Positions 43,424-51,770 of a stretch of 64,000 nucleotides of DNA are shown here, piece after piece (within the stretch, counting starts at the first letter, position 1; the number at the start of each line of letters is the position of its first letter). Source of the stretch: an uncultured Eubacterium sp. Lineage in GTDB: Bacteria; Bacillota; Clostridia; Lachnospirales; Lachnospiraceae. Position numbers and translations under genes: made by a program. The DNA is taken from contig CAKRGF010000008.1 of NCBI GenBank assembly GCA_934322085.1, positions 7,568-71,567 on the forward strand, given 5' to 3'. The notes beneath the pieces were generated by a model. The model made no database searches. It was not told the DNA's origin and saw only the letters and a list, made by a program, of their open reading frames with translations.

Positions 43424-45004
43424 TCAATCCAACATTTCAATTTCTACATTTTTTATTATATTCCGCAGCTCCGGCAAAGCATTCATTTCCTGGCGATTTT
43501 CCACAAAACGTACATCTAACGAAATCTCTTTGCCCGTCAATTGACCGGCTGCCTCAATCAGCACCTGCTGATTTTCCTCTTTTTTAAAATACTCGGCAGG
43601 CATTCCCTGCGTAAAAGCAAGCACCAGTTTTCCTGCCTCCGATACGGAAATCCTCACATCTAAAAGCATAGACCGCGACACCTGATCGATTCGTCCAAGT
43701 ATCTGGTTCCAGTTTGCCACCACATCTCTTACATCATCAGGAACTGCTTCAGGACGAATTTCTCTCTGCGGCTTAATTACCGGCTTGTTCTCAGATGTTC
43801 CCACACTTTGCGCTGCCACAAAGGTGCCGGATTCCATCATCTCCTGCCACTGTTCATTCTTCTGCTCCAACTGGTTTAACCGCTGAATCAGCGAATCGTA
43901 ATCCGTCTGCATCTGCGGACGGCACAAACGAATCATCGCCATCTCAAGCATAACACGTTTATTGTTTGCATATTTCATATCATTTGCCAAATCCGATAAA
44001 ATACGGATATAGCGGAACAAAATTTCCAGTTCAATCTGCTCAGCAAAACGGGAAAGTTCCTGCCTGTTTTCCTCCGACATATCCACTAACTGCTCTGCCT
44101 CATCCGCAGTTTTCACAACCAAAAGATTGCGCAGATACCAAATCAGTTCATTGACAAATTGTGATAAATCCTTGCCCTGCTCAACCATCTCAGCCACAAT
44201 GACAATCACGCCATCAACCTGATTTTTTATCAAAGCCTCCATCAGCCGGTGATATACACTGTGGTCGACAGCACCAAGAATTTTCAAAACATTTTCATAC
44301 GTTAGTTTCTGCCCGAAATAAAAGGAAATACACTGTTCCAAAAGACTTAAGCCATCACGCAGTGCGCCGTCTGCCTGTCTCGCAATGTAAGTAAGCGCCC
44401 TATCCTCTGCCTCAATCCCTTCTATTTCTAACAATTCACGCAGTCTTGCCGCAATTGTTTCCACCTGAATCCGTTTGAAATCGTAGCGCTGGCAGCGCGA
44501 CAAAATGGTAAGCGGAATCTTATGAGCCTCCGTCGTTGCCAAAATAAAAATCAGATAGGATGGTGGTTCTTCCAACGTTTTCAAAAGTGCATTAAACGCA
44601 CTTGTCGAGAGCATATGCACCTCGTCAATAATATACACTTTGAAACGTCCTTCTGCCGGTGAATACTGTACTTCATCAATCACCTGCCGGATGTCATCCA
44701 CGCGGTTATTCGATGCCGCATCGATTTCCACCACATTCATGGAAGACTGTTCCTCAATTGCCTTACACATCGCACACTCACCACAAGGACCATTCGGTCC
44801 CGGATTTTCACAGTTTACTGCCTTTGCAAAAATTTTGGCAACCGTCGTTTTTCCGGTTCCTCTCGTTCCGCAAAACAAATAAGCATGTCCAATCCGGTCC
44901 GCCTGAATCTGATTTGTGAGCGTTTTTACAATATGTTCCTGCCCCCGGACACTGGAAAAGTCCTTGGGACGGTATTTCCGATATAAAGCCTGATATGACC
45001 TAAT
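43424..45004 (-). CDS. dnaX: DNA polymerase III tau/gamma subunit, without a standard start codon
   Basis: About 526 residues. Clamp loader with the expected N-terminus SYQALYRKYRPKDF, Walker A FCGTRGTGKTT, zinc cysteines in CENPGPNGPCGECAMC, YIIDEVHMLS, sensor LATTEAHKIPLTILSRCQRYDF and a C-terminal tau-like part. Between the pfkA stop at 45017-45019 and TCA of SYQ (44996-44998) the frame reads CAG AAA GAG GCA ATT AGG: there is no ATG, GTG or TTG. AGG (44999-45001) stands where family members have Met, five bases after AAAGAGG. The coordinate given uses the ATT at 45002-45004 as a minimal alternative. The next in-frame TTG is at 44878, inside the ATPase domain, and would destroy it. Confidence 0.9.
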   Translation of the reverse strand: MRSYQALYRKYRPKDFSSVRGQEHIVKTLTNQIQADRIGHAYLFCGTRGTGKTTVAKIFAKAVNCENPGPNGPCGECAMCKAIEEQSSMNVVEIDAASNNRVDDIRQVIDEVQYSPAEGRFKVYIIDEVHMLSTSAFNALLKTLEEPPSYLIFILATTEAHKIPLTILSRCQRYDFKRIQVETIAARLRELLEIEGIEAEDRALTYIARQADGALRDGLSLLEQCISFYFGQKLTYENVLKILGAVDHSVYHRLMEALIKNQVDGVIVIVAEMVEQGKDLSQFVNELIWYLRNLLVVKTADEAEQLVDMSEENRQELSRFAEQIELEILFRYIRILSDLANDMKYANNKRVMLEMAMIRLCRPQMQTDYDSLIQRLNQLEQKNEQWQEMMESGTFVAAQSVGTSENKPVIKPQREIRPEAVPDDVRDVVANWNQILGRIDQVSRSMLLDVRISVSEAGKLVLAFTQGMPAEYFKKEENQQVLIEAAGQLTGKEISLDVRFVENRQEMNALPELRNIIKNVEIEMLD

Positions 45005-45016
45005 TGCCTCTTTCTG

Positions 45017-46090
45017 TTACACACCAAAACTGATGCCCAAATTTTTCGCCTCGCGGATAATGGAAGAATCCGGGTCTACCATCTTTAATTTACCCGCTAC
45101 TTCTTCTAACGGAATCGGAATGATTTCTCTATTTTTAAATCCAACCATATATCCGTATTTTTCTTCTAAGATCAACTGAGCTGCTGCTGCCCCAAGGCGG
45201 CTGGCAATCACACGGTCATACGCACACGGGCTTCCCCCGCGTTGTGTGTGTCCCGGCACCGTAATACGAATTTCCTGCCCGGTGCGCTCCTCAATCTCTG
45301 CTCCTATTTTATAGGAGACACTTGGATACGGATTATTCTTTAATTTTGCTTTTCTCTCTTTCTTCGTAAGAAGTGCGTCCTCCTTACTAATTGCACCCTC
45401 TGCCACTGCCAGAATCGAAAAACGCTTTCCGGCATCCGTGCGCTTCTGAATTGCCTGTACCACAGCGTCAATATCATATGGTATTTCCGGAATCAAAATC
45501 ACATCTGCTCCCCCGGCAATCCCGGCATGAAGTGTAAGCCATCCAACTTTATGTCCCATAACTTCCACAATAAATACTCTTCCGTGCGAATACGCTGTCG
45601 TGTGAATACAATCAATCGCCGTAGTCGCAATATCCACGGCACTCTGGAAACCAAACGTCATATCCGTTCCCCAGATGTCATTGTCAATGGTTTTTGGAAG
45701 TCCTACTACATTTAAGCCTTCCTCCCGCAGCATATTGGCGGATTTCTGTGTGCCATTCCCTCCCAAAATCACAAGACAGTCAAGATTCAACTTATGGTAA
45801 GTATTCACCATCGCCGCCACTTTATCCATGCCGTTAGCATCCGGCTTTCTCATATTCTTAAATGGCTGTCTTGAAGACCCAAGAATCGTTCCACCCTCCG
45901 TCAAAATACCGGAAAAATCAAGCGGTTTCATTTCTACATACTTTTCATACATCAAACCCTTATACCCCTCAAGGATACCGATAATCTGTGTGTCCGGGTC
46001 TGCATTATACAACGTTTTTGCCACGCCGCGCATTGTTGCGTTCAAAGCCTGGCAGTCACCACCACTGGTCAAAAAAGCTACTCGTCTCAT
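45017..46090 (-). CDS. pfkA: 6-phosphofructokinase
   Basis: 357 residues, phosphorylates fructose-6-phosphate. Motifs: FLTSGGDCQALNATMRG at the start, ILGSSRQPFKNM, VILGGNGTQKSANML, the catalytic PKTIDND near residue 130, EVMGHKVGWLTLHAGIAGGAD and PGHTQRGGSPCAYDR. Where E. coli PfkA has GGDGS this has GGNGT: the Gly that favours ATP over PPi is kept, while the Mg-contacting Asp is Asn. That pattern belongs to the long mixed-substrate (group III) clade known in Clostridia. Its TAA is in the same frame as dnaX and only 12 bases from the dnaX start, so translation may be coupled. GGGAGG SD. Confidence 0.93.
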   Translation of the reverse strand: MRRVAFLTSGGDCQALNATMRGVAKTLYNADPDTQIIGILEGYKGLMYEKYVEMKPLDFSGILTEGGTILGSSRQPFKNMRKPDANGMDKVAAMVNTYHKLNLDCLVILGGNGTQKSANMLREEGLNVVGLPKTIDNDIWGTDMTFGFQSAVDIATTAIDCIHTTAYSHGRVFIVEVMGHKVGWLTLHAGIAGGADVILIPEIPYDIDAVVQAIQKRTDAGKRFSILAVAEGAISKEDALLTKKERKAKLKNNPYPSVSYKIGAEIEERTGQEIRITVPGHTQRGGSPCAYDRVIASRLGAAAAQLILEEKYGYMVGFKNREIIPIPLEEVAGKLKMVDPDSSIIREAKNLGISFGV

Positions 46091-46228
46091 ATCTGCCTCC
46101 CTTTCGAAAGTACGTGTCTTAGATACGTTCTTTAGTTTACCCTATTTTGCGGGTTTAGGCAATAGTGGAATGAATTTCGTACGAGGGTTAGTCAGAAAAA
46201 GAATTCTAGCACCATCTCTTTTCAGCAT

Positions 46229-46274
46229 AAAAAAGATACTATAGACCTATCTTACAACAGATCTATAGTATCTT
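46229..46274 (-). terminator. Terminator of the GH43 gene
   Basis: Perfect 13-bp stem AAGATACTATAGA / TCTATAGTATCTT with a 16-base loop, followed on the minus strand by six T residues. Confidence 0.88.
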
Positions 46275-46281
46275 GTAATTA

Positions 46282-48210
46282 TTATTTTACTTTAATTTTC
46301 TTAACAGCACTAAAACTTCCGTATACTTTCTTACCAGCTTTGTCTTTTCGATATGCAGCTACTTTAATAAAATACTTTTTGCCCTTTTTCAGCTTTTTCG
46401 TAACATAATTTGCTTTCTTAGTAGTAATCTTAACGGCTGCCTTCTTAAATTTCTTATCGGTCGAATACATCACCCGATAACCGGCTGCCCTCTTGACTTT
46501 CTTCCATGAAACCTTAGCTTTTTTTGCCTTTGTCACTGTTACTTTTACACCCTTGACTTTAGCCACTTTAATCTTTTTTACTGTCCTCACAGTCGCTTTC
46601 GGCTGTGGGCTTTCTATTTTCTTGTTTTCTGAAGACTGTGTCAGTGCCGGTGTCTGACTTGGTACAATAGTCGGTGCCGGTGTTTCCGTAACATTCGGTG
46701 TAGCAGTCGGTGCTACAGAAGGAGCCACACTTGGTGTCGGTACAGGAGTCGGCTTTGGTGTCGGATCCGGAATTGCATCGGCACCTTTTTCATCTACAAA
46801 TCTCCAGTGATCAAATTTAGCCAGAGATACCTTATCTTCTCCCTTAAATACCATATATAGGTCATGAATTCCCGTTGCATTTGTTATATCCGTAGAAAGT
46901 ATTTTGAATATATACTCACCACCGGTATTATCAATACTAAGTGTTCCAATCAATGGTCCACCTGCTGAATCCAAGTGTAATTCCATAGTTGCTTTTTTCT
47001 CGCTTGCTATGGCAGCTCTAAAGGAAACCGCACTCTTTTCACCAAAATCCACATTTTTTACTTTAATCGTACTTCCATTTTTAATGTCACAAAGGTTCAT
47101 TCCCACTGTGCCATTTCCTTCTGACTCAACATTTGTTCCTTTTGCATAGGTTTCTGCCTCCGTCCACTGATATGGATCCAGTTTTGCAATTGGGGCAGGT
47201 CCGTCCTCTGTCATATTTAAAGTAGGGAATGTACCGTCCTCATTATATTTAAACTCTTCCACAGAAACAGAACGGTGATAACTGCCGCCTCCCTTTAATT
47301 TCTGATCGTGATAGAACAGATACGAATGTCCCATAAAGTCTACAACACCCGGATGGTTTGTATAGCAGCCCCCCTGGGATGGCATAATAACTCCCTGATA
47401 TTCCCACGGACCGGTTGCCGATTTACTTGTAGAATATGCCAGATGTTCTGCTCCACCTGTTGGTCCAAATGCAGCATATACCATATAATACAAACTGCCT
47501 CGTTTATAGAACCATGGTCCCTCTCCATAAGAACACTGACGGGATAATTTCCCTTTTTCCATCACTTTAGGACCAAAACCTGACTCATTCATATCAAGCG
47601 ATACAACACCTTTTTTACCAATAGTCGTATCATAAGAAAGCATATCCTCATTCAATTTCACATAGCGAAGATGGGGATTACCAAAATACAAATAAGCCTG
47701 TCCATCATCATCGATAAATACGGTCGGATCAATGTCATTCCAGTCCCCCTCATCTACCAATGGCTTACCAATAGCATCAACAAATGGTCCGGTTGCCTTA
47801 TCACTGACGCCTACACCAATAACCATACCACCATTCTTTTTATGAACCGGTACATACATATAAAATTTGCCATTTCTCTCAACACACTGTGGTGCCCAAG
47901 CACGAGGATCCTTCGTATCCATCCACTTAAAATCGTTTCTTGACAAAACAGTCCCATGATCTGTCCAGTTCACCATGTCTTTTGTTGAATAACATTTCCA
48001 GTCATTCATTGTGTAAAAATTTTTTACCAGTTTGTCCTCATCATGCGATGTATACAAGTACAGCGTATCCCCCGAAACCATCGGTGCCGGATCCGCTGTG
48101 TAAATATTTTGCACAATTGGATTGTCCGCTTTTGATGGGATTGATAATGATAATGTCGCCATGCATAGAACAAGTGCTCCGGCAACAACTTTTGAAAAAA
48201 TTTTTTTCAT
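46282..48210 (-). CDS. Secreted GH43 glycoside hydrolase with CBM6-like and Lys-rich Fn3-like domains
   Basis: 642 residues. Signal peptide to ~29. Five-bladed GH43 domain with IYTADPAPM (general base Asp40), DWNDIDPTVFIDDDG (pKa-modulating Asp) and SYGEGPWFYKRG (general acid Glu), characteristic of arabinofuranosidase/xylosidase activity. From ~370 a CBM6-like lectin domain (YQWTEAETYAKGTNVE, FDHWRFVDE), then a Pro/Thr linker (PTPKPTPVPTPSVAP), and a C-terminal ~95-residue Fn3-like domain extremely rich in Lys (KVSWKKVKRAAGYRVMYS). ATG at 48208-48210 follows GGAGG. The basic end may stick to the anionic wall. Faces the AraC regulator across a shared promoter region. Probably trims arabino-xylan side chains. 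Confidence 0.9.
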   Translation of the reverse strand: MKKIFSKVVAGALVLCMATLSLSIPSKADNPIVQNIYTADPAPMVSGDTLYLYTSHDEDKLVKNFYTMNDWKCYSTKDMVNWTDHGTVLSRNDFKWMDTKDPRAWAPQCVERNGKFYMYVPVHKKNGGMVIGVGVSDKATGPFVDAIGKPLVDEGDWNDIDPTVFIDDDGQAYLYFGNPHLRYVKLNEDMLSYDTTIGKKGVVSLDMNESGFGPKVMEKGKLSRQCSYGEGPWFYKRGSLYYMVYAAFGPTGGAEHLAYSTSKSATGPWEYQGVIMPSQGGCYTNHPGVVDFMGHSYLFYHDQKLKGGGSYHRSVSVEEFKYNEDGTFPTLNMTEDGPAPIAKLDPYQWTEAETYAKGTNVESEGNGTVGMNLCDIKNGSTIKVKNVDFGEKSAVSFRAAIASEKKATMELHLDSAGGPLIGTLSIDNTGGEYIFKILSTDITNATGIHDLYMVFKGEDKVSLAKFDHWRFVDEKGADAIPDPTPKPTPVPTPSVAPSVAPTATPNVTETPAPTIVPSQTPALTQSSENKKIESPQPKATVRTVKKIKVAKVKGVKVTVTKAKKAKVSWKKVKRAAGYRVMYSTDKKFKKAAVKITTKKANYVTKKLKKGKKYFIKVAAYRKDKAGKKVYGSFSAVKKIKVK

Positions 48211-48326
48211 TTTCACAAGCCTCCATTTCTTACCTTTAATCATTTTCACCTTTATTTTAACAAATCTGTATAGTTCCTTCTATGACATTTTATGTTCTAT
48301 TTCATGATATATAGGGGCATTTTTTG

Positions 48327-48355
48327 TTGCTTTTCACTGCCATAACGTGTATTCT
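48327..48355 (+). promoter_or_regulatory. Candidate promoter of the AraC-type regulator gene
   Basis: TTGCTT (48327-48332), 17 bp, TATTCT (48350-48355), 45 bp before the ATG, in the divergent gap 48211-48399 shared with the GH43 gene. Confidence 0.45.
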
Positions 48356-48399
48356 ATTTTTAGGATCAAAATTTTTCAGCAAAGGGGCTTCGAATAACT

Positions 48400-49179
48400 A
48401 TGATAGACATTATTTACGTACAAAGCAATGCTTCGCATCCTGCAGGATTTACCTGTACCGTAACTGATCAGTCAAATGACTGGTGGCTGATAACTATGAC
48501 ACATACACCGGCTTACCATATCATAGATGGAAAACGTATTATCATGCCCGCACACAGCATTACTCTATACCCACCCTATTCTTCTATGGAATACGGTTCC
48601 CTTGAAAATGAAATATTCTGTGATGACTGGCTGCGATTTTATACCGATGAACCATTTATCTGTAATGGCAGCGTACCTCTTGGTACCCCTTTTAAAGCAA
48701 TGGATCACTCTTATATAAGCAGCCTTATTCACTTAATTGCTGTGGAAAATTTTTTTCAAAACCAATATAAAAATTTCACTGTTCAATCCTTGTTTCAGAT
48801 TCTTTTTGCAAAACTAAAAGAATCTCTGTCCTACAATAAATCTAGCACTTTCCACGAAATGGCTTTGCAGCAGCTTCATATCAATATTGCCAGCAATCCG
48901 TCCTCTCCATGGAATATACCGGATATGGCCAAACAGTTACACATTTCAACAAGGCATCTGCAAAAATTGTATCAAGAAAAATTCGGTACATCGTGTATGG
49001 AAGACGTTATTGAACACCGCCTCCTGCTAGCTAAGGAAAAGCTGGCCACAACAACATTACCAATATACAAAATTGCAGAACAATGCGGCTATTCAAACGT
49101 CGAACATTTCAGCCGGCAATTTAAAGGAAAATTCACCACATCGCCAAAAGCATATCGTGAATCAGTAAAGAAAAACTAA
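48400..49179 (+). CDS. AraC-family transcriptional regulator
   Basis: 259 residues. N-terminal ~150 residues form a cupin-like ligand-binding part (HTPAYHIIDGKRIIMPAHSITLYPPYSSMEYG). The C-terminal ~100 hold two helix-turn-helix motifs: WNIPDMAKQLHISTRHLQKLYQEKFGTS and LPIYKIAEQCGYSNVEHFSRQFKGKFTTSPKAYR, the classic AraC/XylS signature. Divergent from the GH43 gene, and followed 40 bp later by an aldo/keto reductase, so it most likely regulates this sugar locus in response to a pentose or oligosaccharide. SD is weak (AAAGGGG). Confidence 0.9.
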   Translation: MIDIIYVQSNASHPAGFTCTVTDQSNDWWLITMTHTPAYHIIDGKRIIMPAHSITLYPPYSSMEYGSLENEIFCDDWLRFYTDEPFICNGSVPLGTPFKAMDHSYISSLIHLIAVENFFQNQYKNFTVQSLFQILFAKLKESLSYNKSSTFHEMALQQLHINIASNPSSPWNIPDMAKQLHISTRHLQKLYQEKFGTSCMEDVIEHRLLLAKEKLATTTLPIYKIAEQCGYSNVEHFSRQFKGKFTTSPKAYRESVKKN

Positions 49180-49219
49180 TGTATAGTCTACTCAAAAAAA
49201 CGGAACAGGAGGATTTCCT

Positions 49220-50038
49220 ATGCAGTCTTTACAATCAACCATAACCTTAAACAATGGTGTGGCTATGCCTATTTTCGGGCTTGGCGTTTACAATTCCAAG
49301 GAAGAAACCACTTTCGCCGTTTCGACAGCCATCAGACACGGATACCGCCTGATTGATACTGCCGCATTTTACGAAAACGAAAAAGAAGTCGGTGAAGGAA
49401 TTAAAGACAGTGGAATTCCACGAGACGATTTATTTATTACAACTAAACTTTGGAACGACATGCAGCGCGAAAGCCGCCAGCGTGAATCATTCGAAAAAAG
49501 TTTAGATAACCTTGGTGTAGACGCCGTCGATTTATATCTCATCCACTGGCCAATACCCGGCAAAATCAAAGAAACGTGGCATGTGCTGGAACAATTATAT
49601 GAAGAGGGACTTGTAAAAGCCATCGGCGTAAGTAACTTTTTACCGCATCACTTAGAAGAATTAAGTGTCCATGCAAACATTGCACCGGCCGTTGACCAGT
49701 TTGAATGTAACCCTTATTTAACGAGAAAAGAACTTCGCGACTACTGTAAGAAACACAATATCGTACCGGAGGCGTGGAGTCCGCTCGCCCGTGGTGCGTG
49801 CTTTGACGACCCGGTTCTGCAAAGCCTTGCCGAAAAGTATGAAAAAAATATTGCACAGATTATTCTGCGCTACGATGTGCAAAACGGCATCGTCACAATT
49901 CCAAAGTCCACCAAAGAAGCACGAATCCTCAGCAATTCGCAGATTTTTGATTTTGAATTAAGCGCCGAAGATATCGAAAAAATTGACGCCTTAAACAAAA
50001 ATGAAATGCACGGCGACCCCGACCATGTAGACTTTTAA
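49220..50038 (+). CDS. Aldo/keto reductase
   Basis: 272 residues, (beta/alpha)8 barrel using NADPH. Catalytic tetrad visible: Asp and Tyr in LIDTAAFYENEKEVG, Lys in FITTKLWN and His in YLIHWPIPGK. The cofactor segment is IPKSTKEARILSNSQIFDF. Belongs to the AKR5-like group with 2,5-diketogluconate reductases; members act on sugars, diketones and aldehydes. AGGAGGA SD. Lying between AraC and the isomerase gene, it may reduce a pentose or detoxify an aldehyde; the substrate is not known. Confidence 0.93.
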   Translation: MQSLQSTITLNNGVAMPIFGLGVYNSKEETTFAVSTAIRHGYRLIDTAAFYENEKEVGEGIKDSGIPRDDLFITTKLWNDMQRESRQRESFEKSLDNLGVDAVDLYLIHWPIPGKIKETWHVLEQLYEEGLVKAIGVSNFLPHHLEELSVHANIAPAVDQFECNPYLTRKELRDYCKKHNIVPEAWSPLARGACFDDPVLQSLAEKYEKNIAQIILRYDVQNGIVTIPKSTKEARILSNSQIFDFELSAEDIEKIDALNKNEMHGDPDHVDF

Positions 50039-50055
50039 TCCGGTGTAAAATTCTG

Positions 50056-50084
50056 TTGCATTTTGCACACATATAGTATAAAAT
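50056..50084 (+). promoter_or_regulatory. Candidate promoter of the isomerase-xylulokinase genes
   Basis: TTGCAT (50056-50061), 17 bp, TAAAAT (50079-50084). The start codon is about 88 bp further, leaving a long leader that contains an operator-like palindrome. Confidence 0.5.
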
Positions 50085-50128
50085 GAAGGTACTGATTTTG
50101 TTTCAAGAGTGCTTGTTTTATCAGGCAC

Positions 50129-50142
50129 AGTAAACGATTACT
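50129..50142 (+). promoter_or_regulatory. Operator-like palindrome (cre/LacI-type) in the isomerase leader
   Basis: AGTAAACGATTACT is an imperfect palindrome around a central CG, the form recognised by LacI/CcpA-family repressors (compare TGnAAnCGnTnnCA). It is located about 45 bp downstream of the -10 box, where a bound repressor would act as roadblock. CcpA itself is not encoded here. Confidence 0.4.
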
Positions 50143-50172
50143 ATTTATATAAAGAAAGGATGGTTTTTAAAA

Positions 50173-51666
50173 ATGAACTTAAACAACATGCCAAAAACCA
50201 AAATCGGAATTGTTGCAGTAAGCCGTGACTGTTTCCCTGAGTCACTTTCTGTAAACAGAAGAAAAGCTTTAGTAGAAGCTTACACAAAAAAATATGGAGC
50301 AGATGACATTTATGAATGTCCTGTATGTATCGTAGAAAGCGAGATTCAGATGGTCGAAGCTTTGGAAGATATCAAAAAAGCCGGCTGCGATTCTCTTTGC
50401 GTATACTTAGGTAACTTCGGCCCGGAAATTTCTGAGACTTTGTTGGCAAAACACTTTGACGGTCCGGTTATGTTCTGTGCCGCTGCTGAGGAATCCGGTA
50501 ACAGCCTGATGGATGGCCGTGGAGATGCTTACTGTGGTATGCTCAATGCAAGCTACAACTTGAAATTGAGAAATACAAAAGCATACATCCCTGAGTATCC
50601 GGTTGGAACTGCTGAGGATTGTGCTGACATGATTCATGAGTTCGTTCCGATTGCACGTGCAGTCGTAGCATTGAACAACTTAAAGATTATCAGCTTTGGT
50701 CCACGTCCACTTAACTTCCTTGCTTGTAACGCTCCAATCAAACAGCTTTACAACATGAATGTTGAAATCGAAGAGAACTCCGAACTTGACTTGTTCGAAG
50801 CATTCAACAAACATGAGGGAGACGAAAGAATTCCTGGCGTGGTTGCTGACATGGAGAAAGAGCTTGGTGCAGGTAACAAAAAACCTGAAATCCTTGCAAA
50901 ACTTGCTCAGTATGAGTTGACACTTCTTGACTGGATTGAAGAGCACAAAGGTTACCGCAAATATGTAGCAATTGCCGGCAAATGCTGGCCTGCATTCCAA
51001 ACACAGTTTGGATTCGTACCTTGCTATGTAAACAGCCGTTTGACAGCACAGGGTATTCCGGTATCCTGCGAGGTAGATATCTACGGAGCACTTTCTGAGT
51101 TCATCGGAACTGTTGTAAGCCAGGATGCTGTAACACTTCTTGACATTAACAACTCCGTTCCTGCTGACTTGTACGAAGAAGATATCAAGGGCAAATATGG
51201 CACTTATACATTAAAAGATACATTCATGGGATTCCATTGCGGAAATACAGCAGCTTGCAAGCTGACTGCTCATGAGATGAAATATCAGAAGATTATGGCT
51301 CGTTCACTTCCAATCGAAGTTACAAACGGAACATTGGAAGGTGACATCGTTCCTGGCGATATCACATTCTTCCGTCTGCAGAGCACATCTGACGCACAGA
51401 TTCGTGCTTACATCGCACACGGTGAAGTTCTTCCGGTTGCCACACGTTCCTTCGGAGCAATTGGTATTTTTGCAATTCCTGAGATGGGCCGTTTCTACCG
51501 CCACGTATTGATTGAAGGTAACTATCCTCACCATGGTGCTGTTGCATTCGGTCACTTTGGCAAAACATTGTACGAAGTATTCAAGTATATCGGTGTTCCG
51601 GTTGAGGAAATTGGTTATAACCAGCCGGCAGGTGTTCGTTACCCAACAGAGAACCCATTCGCTTAA
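50173..51666 (+). CDS. L-fucose/L-arabinose isomerase-family ketol isomerase
   Basis: 497 residues, shorter than E. coli FucI (591). Fold signature: IGIVAVSRDCFP at the start and ligand positions expected for FucI/AraA: Glu in VSCEVDIYGALSEF, Asp in VTLLDINNS and His in NYPHHGAVAFGHFG, which would bind Mn2+. Interconverts an aldose and ketose. It is followed by a xylulokinase gene and preceded by an AraC/GH43 locus, so the substrate is probably a pentose (L-arabinose or D-arabinose) in preference to fucose; no aldolase or fuculokinase gene is present. Codons are those of a highly expressed gene (abundant AAC, GAC, GGT), unlike neighbours. SD AAAGGATGG. Confidence 0.85.
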   Translation: MNLNNMPKTKIGIVAVSRDCFPESLSVNRRKALVEAYTKKYGADDIYECPVCIVESEIQMVEALEDIKKAGCDSLCVYLGNFGPEISETLLAKHFDGPVMFCAAAEESGNSLMDGRGDAYCGMLNASYNLKLRNTKAYIPEYPVGTAEDCADMIHEFVPIARAVVALNNLKIISFGPRPLNFLACNAPIKQLYNMNVEIEENSELDLFEAFNKHEGDERIPGVVADMEKELGAGNKKPEILAKLAQYELTLLDWIEEHKGYRKYVAIAGKCWPAFQTQFGFVPCYVNSRLTAQGIPVSCEVDIYGALSEFIGTVVSQDAVTLLDINNSVPADLYEEDIKGKYGTYTLKDTFMGFHCGNTAACKLTAHEMKYQKIMARSLPIEVTNGTLEGDIVPGDITFFRLQSTSDAQIRAYIAHGEVLPVATRSFGAIGIFAIPEMGRFYRHVLIEGNYPHHGAVAFGHFGKTLYEVFKYIGVPVEEIGYNQPAGVRYPTENPFA

Positions 51667-51688
51667 TAATCAAATAGCGTAAAGTATA

Positions 51689-51718
51689 AGAAAGCGACTC
51701 GCTTGCGGGTCGCTTTCT
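51689..51718 (+). terminator. Hairpin between the isomerase and xylulokinase genes
   Basis: AGAAAGCGAC / GTCGCTTTCT, a 10-bp perfect stem with ten loop bases. No T-run follows, so it likely acts as an mRNA-processing or partial-attenuation element that lets the kinase be made in smaller amounts. Confidence 0.6.
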
Positions 51719-51770
51719 ATCAATACAGAGATTCTTAAGAATCCAACAAAAACAAATCAGGAGGTACATT

